Source: Prochlorococcus marinus str. MIT 0918
Lineage (GTDB): Bacteria; Cyanobacteriota; Cyanobacteriia; PCC-6307; Cyanobiaceae
DNA length: 64,000 nucleotides
Assembly (NCBI RefSeq): GCF_027359415.1
Contig: NZ_CP114780.1
Span: 310,001-374,000, forward strand
Reading direction: 5' to 3'
A program made the position numbers and the translations under genes. Shown here piece after piece: positions 58,280-64,000 of the stretch. Within the stretch, counting starts at the first letter, position 1, and each line of letters opens with the position of its first letter. The notes under the pieces are model-generated. The model made no database searches, was not told where the DNA came from, and was given only the letters and a program-made list of their open reading frames with translations.

Positions 58280-58927
58280 ATGAATAATCTAGAATCTAAA
58301 ACAATAATTAGCCCAGCCTATAAAAAGCCAATATCCTTTTCTCCTAGGATAAAATTAGCTATAATGGCATCAGGTAAAGGATCAAATTTTAATACTATAT
58401 TAACAGATATACAGAATGGATACCTTGATGCAGATATAATATGCCTAATAGTTAATAATAAAAACTGTGGGGCTTATAAAATCGCGAAAAAAAATAGTAT
58501 CCCTATATTATATCTAGACCATAATTGTTATGTTTCAAGACAGGAATTTGATAAAGCAATAATTAATAAGCTTAATAATTTTTACGTAGAAGGAATAGTA
58601 ATGGTTGGTTGGAATAGAATTGTTACTAATATCTTATTAAATGAATATCAAGGTAGAGTAGTTAATCTCCATCCTTCCCTACTTCCTAGTTTTAAAGGTA
58701 ATAATGCTATAAAAAAGGCTATAGAAGCTAATGTTTGTATAAGTGGATGTACTGTACATTTAGTAGAAGAAAAGGTAGATTCTGGTGAAATTTTAATTCA
58801 ATCTGCAGTTCCTATTGATATTGAAGATGATGAAACTTCTCTTTTAAGAAATATTCAAATACAAGAGCATAAAATTATAAGTATTGGAATTTCTCTTGCT
58901 GCACAAAAATGGAGAAGAAATATTTAA
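58280..58927 (+). CDS. purN: Phosphoribosylglycinamide formyltransferase
   Basis: A 215-residue GAR transformylase for purine synthesis. 'IMASGKGSNFNTIL' (about 30-43) binds ribose phosphate. The catalytic motif 'GWNRIVTNILL..YQGRVVNLHPSLLPSFKG' covers residues about 110-142, with the HPS histidine. 'GCTVHLVEEKVDSGEILIQ' is also typical. An N-terminal extension of about 20 residues precedes the fold. It overlaps the convergent argC gene by four bases. Confidence 0.95.
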   Translation: MNNLESKTIISPAYKKPISFSPRIKLAIMASGKGSNFNTILTDIQNGYLDADIICLIVNNKNCGAYKIAKKNSIPILYLDHNCYVSRQEFDKAIINKLNNFYVEGIVMVGWNRIVTNILLNEYQGRVVNLHPSLLPSFKGNNAIKKAIEANVCISGCTVHLVEEKVDSGEILIQSAVPIDIEDDETSLLRNIQIQEHKIISIGISLAAQKWRRNI

Positions 58928-60003
58928 GGATAGAAATTTGATGTAGGCAATCCTGTATTTATATTTAACCCTGCCATTATATTTAAACATTGAATAGCTT
59001 GACCAGCTTGTCCTTTAAGTAAATTATCTATAACAGACATTAAAATAATCCTTCCATTTCGTTTATCTACCTCAACACTTAATAAGGTATTATTAGTATT
59101 TTTTACCCATTTTGTCATGGGATAAGTACCAACAGGTAAAATTTTGATTGAAGGGTAATTTCTATATACAGTTTCTAATACTGTCTTACAATCCTCTGCT
59201 GTTAAACAAGGATCTCTTAACCTTGCATATACAGTGCAAAGCATTCCTCTAACCATTGGAACCAAATGAGGAGTAAATTGAATTTGAATTGAGTTACCAG
59301 TTATATGATTTAATTCTTGTTCTATTTCTGAAGTATGACGATGTCCAATAACACCATATGGTGATATTGATTCTGAACACTCAGATAACAATAGATGCTG
59401 TTTAGGGTCTCTACCTCCGCCAGATGTACCTGTCTTAGCATCTATAATTATGCCATCATTTTCTATTAATCCTTGTTTGAGAAAAGGTATTAAAGGTAAT
59501 AAACTTGCTGTTGGAAAACATCCTGGTGAGGCTATAATTTTTGCTTTTGAAATATTTTCATAATTCCATTCTGGTAGTCCATATATAGCATTTTTACATA
59601 AGACCTCATCACTCCTAAAATATTTAGTTGATTCTTCTGTATAAACATCTCTCCATTTATCTAATGATCTATATCTATAATCAGCTGAAAGATCTATAAC
59701 CCTAACATTTTTATTTATCAATTCAGGAACTAACTGAGATGATAATCCATTAGGCAGACTAAGTATAACATAACTGGCTTTATCAGAGATTATATTAGGA
59801 TCAGGAGATTCAATAATAGGATTATTTTCTAATTGCAAAAATGGATGTAGTTCATTCCATCTTGAATTAGCAGTTTTATTCCCACCAAGAAATGTAATCT
59901 CAAAGGATGGATGATGTTTTAGTATTTCAAGAGCTTGAATGCCTCCATAACCTGAAGCTCCTACAACAGCAATATGATTAGATGTATTCTTTAATGAGTT
60001 CAT
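58924..60003 (-). CDS. argC: N-acetyl-gamma-glutamyl-phosphate reductase
   Basis: A 359-residue NADPH-dependent reductase in arginine synthesis. NADP motif 'GASGYGGIQALEIL' (16-29), the catalytic cysteine in 'IASPGCFPTASLL' (about 155), 'DAKTGTSGGGRDPK' and 'RHTSEIEQEL' with the catalytic histidine. It is divergent from ribBA (102 bp apart). Confidence 0.96.
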   Translation of the reverse strand: MNSLKNTSNHIAVVGASGYGGIQALEILKHHPSFEITFLGGNKTANSRWNELHPFLQLENNPIIESPDPNIISDKASYVILSLPNGLSSQLVPELINKNVRVIDLSADYRYRSLDKWRDVYTEESTKYFRSDEVLCKNAIYGLPEWNYENISKAKIIASPGCFPTASLLPLIPFLKQGLIENDGIIIDAKTGTSGGGRDPKQHLLLSECSESISPYGVIGHRHTSEIEQELNHITGNSIQIQFTPHLVPMVRGMLCTVYARLRDPCLTAEDCKTVLETVYRNYPSIKILPVGTYPMTKWVKNTNNTLLSVEVDKRNGRIILMSVIDNLLKGQAGQAIQCLNIMAGLNINTGLPTSNFYP

Positions 60004-60105
60004 ACTAAAATAATATAGTTCAAAATTAGAACTTTTTTTAAATTTATGCTAATGATATCTATAACCTGACATTAGCAACGTTTCATCAATTTCAAGAGGT
60101 ACTAA

Positions 60106-61752
60106 TTGAACAGAAAAGAAGAACTAAATGTTTTATTCGACCCAATAGCAGATGCATTAGCTGCTATAAGAAATGGCGAATGTATTGTCGTAGTCGATGA
60201 TGAAAGTCGTGAAAATGAAGGGGATCTAATATGTGCAGCCCAATTTGCTACACCACAACAAATAAATTTCATGGCAAAGGAAGGCAGGGGATTGATATGT
60301 CTAGCTATGGATGGAGAAAGATTGGATCAATTAGATCTCCCTTTAATGGTTGATAGGAATACAGATTCTAATGAAACAGCATTTACTGTAAGTATTGATG
60401 CTGGCCCTGAATATTCGGTGTCAACAGGTATTTCAGCAGAAGATAGAGCAAGAACAATACAGGTAGCAATCAGTCCAAATACAAAACCAAATGATCTAAG
60501 AAGGCCTGGCCATATATTTCCCTTAAGAGCAAAAAAGGGAGGTGTTTTAAAAAGAGCTGGTCACACAGAAGCAGCTGTAGATCTGGCCCAATTATCAGGT
60601 TTATCTCAAGCAGGGGTTATATGTGAAATTCAAAATGCAGATGGCTCTATGGCCCGTTTGCCTGAATTAAGAAATTATGCAAAGAAATGGCAATTAAAAA
60701 TAATAAGTATTGCTGATCTTATTAAATACAGATTAGAGAATGAGAGATTTGTTTTTCGTATGGCAACAACCAAATTGCCAAGTATTTTTGGTGATTTTGA
60801 AGCTATTGGTTATTCAAATAAGTTAGATGGTACAGAACATATTGCATTAGTAAAAGGAACACTAGGAAAATTTAAAGAGCCTGTTCTAGTAAGAATGCAT
60901 TCGGAGTGTTTAACTGGTGATGCTTTTGGATCATTAAGATGCGATTGCCGACCTCAATTAGAAGCTGCATTATCACGAGTTACAGAAGAGGGAGAAGGAA
61001 TAGTCGTATATTTAAGACAAGAAGGTAGAGGAATTGGATTAATTAATAAATTAAAAGCTTATAGTTTGCAAGATGGAGGCCTAGATACAGTTGAAGCTAA
61101 TGAAAGGCTTGGCTTTCCAGCAGACCTTAGAAATTATGGAGTTGGTGCACAGATACTAACTGACCTAGGTATCCAGAGACTAAGATTATTGACAAATAAT
61201 CCAAGAAAAATAGCTGGTCTTGGTGGTTATGGACTAAAAGTTGAAAGTAGAGAACCATTAGTTATTTGTCCTGGAGATCATAATGCTGATTATTTATATG
61301 TTAAGAGAACAAAGCTAGGTCATTTTATAGATGAGAATTATCAATATGAATCCAATAACTATTATGTAATTTATTGGGATGGTACATCTACAAATAACAA
61401 TTTATCTGTCCTTAAAAACAACGCAGAAGCAATAGCTAGAGAATATCAATTGAAACTTAGTCCAGAAAACTCACCAAGACTTTTAGCTCTATGGGAAAGG
61501 CCAAATTTCGTTTGGAGAGTAGATAATTGCAAAGATATAAACTCAATTTACGATTTATTGTTGTTGATTAGTAACTGGGAAGGTACAAATAGGGTTGGAA
61601 TATTTAGTTCAAATAACAAACAACAAGCTATACACCCATCTCAAAACTTAGAAAATAACACTTATACTTTAAATGATCTAAAGGATAAGAAAAAAGAGGC
61701 GCTTGATTTAATCTCTAAGAAAAAATTACCATATATAATTACCTGGAAATAA
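60106..61752 (+). CDS. ribBA: Bifunctional riboflavin enzyme RibBA
   Basis: A 548-residue protein with an N-terminal dihydroxybutanone-phosphate synthase domain ('[14 protein letters not shown]' residues 28-41; '[17 protein letters not shown]' about 137) and a central GTP cyclohydrolase II domain ('[19 protein letters not shown]', zinc cysteines at about 269, 280 and 282; '[13 protein letters not shown]'). About 150 extra residues at the C-terminus are seen in picocyanobacterial RibBA. The start is TTG at 60106 after AGAGG. Confidence 0.94.
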   Translation: MNRKEELNVLFDPIADALAAIRNGECIVVVDDESRENEGDLICAAQFATPQQINFMAKEGRGLICLAMDGERLDQLDLPLMVDRNTDSNETAFTVSIDAGPEYSVSTGISAEDRARTIQVAISPNTKPNDLRRPGHIFPLRAKKGGVLKRAGHTEAAVDLAQLSGLSQAGVICEIQNADGSMARLPELRNYAKKWQLKIISIADLIKYRLENERFVFRMATTKLPSIFGDFEAIGYSNKLDGTEHIALVKGTLGKFKEPVLVRMHSECLTGDAFGSLRCDCRPQLEAALSRVTEEGEGIVVYLRQEGRGIGLINKLKAYSLQDGGLDTVEANERLGFPADLRNYGVGAQILTDLGIQRLRLLTNNPRKIAGLGGYGLKVESREPLVICPGDHNADYLYVKRTKLGHFIDENYQYESNNYYVIYWDGTSTNNNLSVLKNNAEAIAREYQLKLSPENSPRLLALWERPNFVWRVDNCKDINSIYDLLLLISNWEGTNRVGIFSSNNKQQAIHPSQNLENNTYTLNDLKDKKKEALDLISKKKLPYIITWK

Positions 61753-61761
61753 ATAGAAACC

Positions 61762-62199
61762 CTAGTCGATTATTGTTAAAGTTTTTATCTCTGTACCATT
61801 TTGAATATTAAGAACAGCAGATATATCATCTGTTTTTCCAAATACAGTGTGCACCCCATCTAAATGAGGTTGAGCCTCATGAACTAGGAAGAATTGACTA
61901 CCTCCTGTATTTTTGCCTGCATGTGCCATAGACAATGAGCCAGGAAGATGTTTGTTCTTATTGATTTCACAATCAATGCTATAGCCAGGTCCTCCTGTCC
62001 CTGGTATTCCACTTGAACCTTTTCTACTATTAGGACACCCACCTTGCGCCATAAACCCAGGTATAACACGATGAAATGAAAGACCATTATAAAAACCTTC
62101 TTTAGATAGCTTTACAAAATTAGCTACTGTATTAGGTGCTTCTTCATCAAATAACTCTATGTTAATCTGACCTACATCAGTATCCATGATGGCTTTCAT
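61762..62199 (-). CDS. Cyclophilin-type peptidyl-prolyl isomerase
   Basis: A 145-residue single-domain cyclophilin without a signal peptide, so cytosolic. '[20 protein letters not shown]' (38-57) contains the catalytic arginine, then '[10 protein letters not shown]', '[17 protein letters not shown]' and '[11 protein letters not shown]' follow. It accelerates proline isomerisation. It is convergent with ribBA (9 bp apart). Confidence 0.94.
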   Translation of the reverse strand: MKAIMDTDVGQINIELFDEEAPNTVANFVKLSKEGFYNGLSFHRVIPGFMAQGGCPNSRKGSSGIPGTGGPGYSIDCEINKNKHLPGSLSMAHAGKNTGGSQFFLVHEAQPHLDGVHTVFGKTDDISAVLNIQNGTEIKTLTIID

Positions 62200-62296
62200 T
62201 TTTTTTAAAAGTTAAAGTTCAAAGATAATTATATCCTATATTCATTATCTAAATAGAAAATATTTTTAACCCAATATAAAAGAAATTATATGAATA

Positions 62297-63247
62297 TCAT
62301 GTTCTTATACCTAACTTAGAAAGTGTATTTGGCAAGTGATCATTGTTTTCCTTTAATTCTTTTATTGAATTAACATAGTTCATTCCAGATAATCTCATCA
62401 AAATAGAAACTTTAACGGAACCTCTAGATTCCTCTAAGAGTTTTATAGCTGCGTCACGATCAATATTCAATAAATCACATAAAATTCTTATAGATCTATC
62501 TAAAAGTTTGTTATTAGTTACAGAAAGGTCTATCATTCTATTCTTATATACTTTACCTAATTTAATCATTACTCCTGAGGAAATAATATTTAGTGCCATC
62601 TTTGCTGCTGTTGCTGCTTTCAAGCGTGTAGATCCAGCTATTATTTCTGGACCTGTAATCAATCTTATATCTATATCTGTACTGAAATTAGATTGATCTT
62701 TTGTGACTGATGTTATTAATATAGTAAGTGCACCTAATTTTTTGGCATATTCCAAACTGGAAATTACATATGGTGTTGTTCCACCAGCTGTTATTCCTAT
62801 CAAGCAGTCATTTGAAGTGAATTTACGATCTTTTAGTTCTTTTATTGATATTTCAGTATTATCTTCTGCTTGTTCTGAACTCTTAACTAAGCTTTCATAA
62901 CCACCTGCAATAATTGCTTGCACCAGATCAGGAGATGTACAAAATGTAGGTGGACATTCACTAGCATCAAGAACAGCAAGCCTACCTGACGTGCCTGCTC
63001 CAATATAAAACAATCTTCCTTTATTATTTAATCTATTATAAATCATATCTATGGACTTAACTAGGTTCTTTTTGGAATATTTAATAGCTAATTGAGGTTT
63101 CAAATCTTCTTCTATAAATACATCAACCAACTTATCTGTATTATATAAGTGTATATTTTCACTATTATCATTTTGTTGTTCAGTAATAAGATGTCCTCTA
63201 TCCTTTATCTCGTTAATTTCTCTAGCGTAATCTTCAAATCTATTCAT
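62297..63247 (-). CDS. murQ: N-acetylmuramic acid 6-phosphate etherase
   Basis: A 316-residue SIS-domain lyase that cleaves lactate from MurNAc-6-phosphate during peptidoglycan recycling. 'RLFYIGAGTSGRLAVLDASE' (79-98) and 'CPPTFCT' mark the active site; 'IGITAGGTTPYVISSLEYAK' and 'GPEIIAGSTRLKAATAAKM' are typical. Its partners AnmK or MurP are not in this window. It directly follows the DUF3110 gene on the same strand. Confidence 0.93.
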   Translation of the reverse strand: MNRFEDYAREINEIKDRGHLITEQQNDNSENIHLYNTDKLVDVFIEEDLKPQLAIKYSKKNLVKSIDMIYNRLNNKGRLFYIGAGTSGRLAVLDASECPPTFCTSPDLVQAIIAGGYESLVKSSEQAEDNTEISIKELKDRKFTSNDCLIGITAGGTTPYVISSLEYAKKLGALTILITSVTKDQSNFSTDIDIRLITGPEIIAGSTRLKAATAAKMALNIISSGVMIKLGKVYKNRMIDLSVTNNKLLDRSIRILCDLLNIDRDAAIKLLEESRGSVKVSILMRLSGMNYVNSIKELKENNDHLPNTLSKLGIRT

Positions 63248-63649
63248 TTACAATAGATTCTCTAATTGATTTCTAATAGTATCTAATTGATTATTATTAA
63301 GTTCGTTAACTTGATTACTTCTATCATTTATATGTTCATCTAGTAGATTAAAGTCTAAATTCTTCTCTGGTGGGGCTATTAAAAGTCTATCTTCCTCTGA
63401 TTTAGGTATAAAACCTTTTTCTACAAAGCGAGATTCATAGCCGGCTTCCTTACAAAAAGAATCTATCTCTGATTCTTCTATTGCTTCAATTGTTGGTTTA
63501 GGAAAGTCCTGAGCTTCTAAAAGTCCGCAATACCTTTCAGCATCATCCTTATTTTCAAACATTAGTACAATTGTTTTTCCATTTAATTCAATCGAATGAA
63601 TACCTTCATTCTTATCACCTATTTCATAAAGCAGGACATGTACAAGCAT
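63248..63649 (-). CDS. DUF3110 family protein
   Basis: A 133-residue cyanobacterial DUF3110 protein from ATG 63649; a TTG nine bases upstream is less likely. The conserved block 'MLVHVLLYEIG..NEGIHS' and 'FENKDDAERYCGLLEAQDFP' are clear. Polar C-terminus rich in N, D and Q. Function unknown. It starts 29 bp after the DnaJ-family gene ends and abuts murQ, so the three likely share a transcript. Confidence 0.85.
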   Translation of the reverse strand: MLVHVLLYEIGDKNEGIHSIELNGKTIVLMFENKDDAERYCGLLEAQDFPKPTIEAIEESEIDSFCKEAGYESRFVEKGFIPKSEEDRLLIAPPEKNLDFNLLDEHINDRSNQVNELNNNQLDTIRNQLENLL

Positions 63650-63678
63650 TTTTATCAACTTAAAGAAAATTGATGAGA

Positions 63679-64000
63679 CTAATTATCATCATATGATAAT
63701 TCCTGAAGCCTTTTATATAAGGCTAATTCTGAGTCTGTTAGATCAGCTGGTAACACTATAACAACCTCTACAATTTGATCACCTACTAATTCTTCATATT
63801 CAAGTCCACGTCCCCTTAATCGTAGTAATCGCCCTGAAGATGACTTGGGAGGAACCTGCAATATAACAGGTCCTTCTAGGGTTGGTATTTCAACTCCACA
63901 ACCAAATAAAGCATCTTGTGGAAATAATTCCAATCGGTATAAAACTCTTAAGCCATCTATCCTTAATCCATCATCAGTTTCTACTCTTAGTTGAATAAAA
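63679..64000 (-). CDS. DnaJ/CbpA-family chaperone, C-terminal end (cut by window edge)
   Basis: The frame is open to the window end, so about 106 C-terminal residues are present. They match the DnaJ C-terminal substrate-binding domain II: 'GLRVLYRLELFPQDALFG', 'VEIPTLEGPVILQVPP' and 'SGRLLRLRGRGLEYEE'. Residues before the TTG at 63933 continue in frame (…LRVETDDGLRIDGLRVLYR), showing that TTG is internal and not a start. J-domain and any zinc region lie outside. It ends 29 bp before DUF3110. Confidence 0.88.
   Translation of the reverse strand, partial: FIQLRVETDDGLRIDGLRVLYRLELFPQDALFGCGVEIPTLEGPVILQVPPKSSSGRLLRLRGRGLEYEELVGDQIVEVVIVLPADLTDSELALYKRLQELSYDDN

Noticed and set aside
63679-63933. 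84-residue stand-alone protein starting at TTG 63933
   Set aside because: The reading frame continues upstream to the window edge with DnaJ C-terminal sequence, so the TTG is internal.
1-64000. CRISPR array, insertion sequence, integrase or prophage
   Set aside because: No spaced direct repeats, transposase motifs, or phage structural genes were found while reading; gene content is chromosomal housekeeping.

Overview
The window is about 64 kb of very AT-rich, densely packed chromosome from an oxygenic cyanobacterium. It most resembles the marine picocyanobacteria, and in particular a Prochlorococcus-type streamlined genome. The reasons are the low GC, short or overlapping intergenic spaces, and photosynthesis genes: aerobic chlorophyll cyclase AcsF with a ferredoxin beside it, the tiny photosystem II subunit Psb30/Ycf12, the cytochrome b6f cofactor-assembly protein CCB, HemJ, CbbY and Ycf20. 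Small proteins of the kind found in picocyanobacteria (DUF3110, DUF2996, DUF1995, DUF565) point the same way. The genus is an inference from content, not a database match. There are no insertion sequences, integrases, prophage genes, rRNA genes or CRISPR arrays, and one tRNA gene is seen.

Layout. 1-2.4 kb: the TldE/TldD peptidase pair, with TldE cut by the window edge. 2.5-4.9 kb: a small conserved protein, an FdC2-like ferredoxin and convergent acsF, then DUF2996. 4.9-9.7 kb: a minus-strand run of a large RNase R-like protein whose catalytic residues are missing, UbiX, a membrane protein, two half-size Gdt1-type manganese exporters, a YkgJ protein and divergent psb30. 9.7-16.3 kb: recJ, cbbY-ycf20, rpmF, an FtsH paralogue with a destroyed zinc site coupled to a membrane protein, and a 2-Cys peroxiredoxin. 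16.4-23.4 kb is the most accessory-like region: a tRNA with CAU anticodon, several tiny ORFs, then DUF4956 - CotH/beta-helix - VTC genes facing a secreted metallophosphoesterase. 23.4-33.5 kb: trmL, cobU, CCB, lptC, metG, an intact RNB exoribonuclease, rpsR preceded by a decayed rpmG (L33), pheT and an rRNA uracil methyltransferase. 33.5-37.2 kb holds two long non-coding gaps, a J-domain/ribbon-helix-helix protein, Ap4A phosphorylase and small proteins. 37.2-64 kb is housekeeping: metH, ilvE, cobN, a PHP phosphoesterase, hemJ, uvrC, a flavin reductase-like protein, coaD, dacB, DUF1995, a cysteine desulfurase, dapF, leuS, pgi, purN, argC, ribBA, a cyclophilin, murQ, DUF3110 and the end of a DnaJ-family gene.

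How the genes work together. cobU and cobN serve cobalamin synthesis, used by the B12-dependent MetH in the same window. hemJ, acsF, the ferredoxin and CCB serve tetrapyrrole and cytochrome b6f biogenesis. dapF, dacB and murQ serve peptidoglycan, and lptC serves the outer membrane. The observations most worth follow-up are the DUF4956-CotH-VTC-phosphoesterase module, the relic of rpmG, and two enzymes kept as apparently catalytically dead paralogues (the RNB protein and the FtsH protein).
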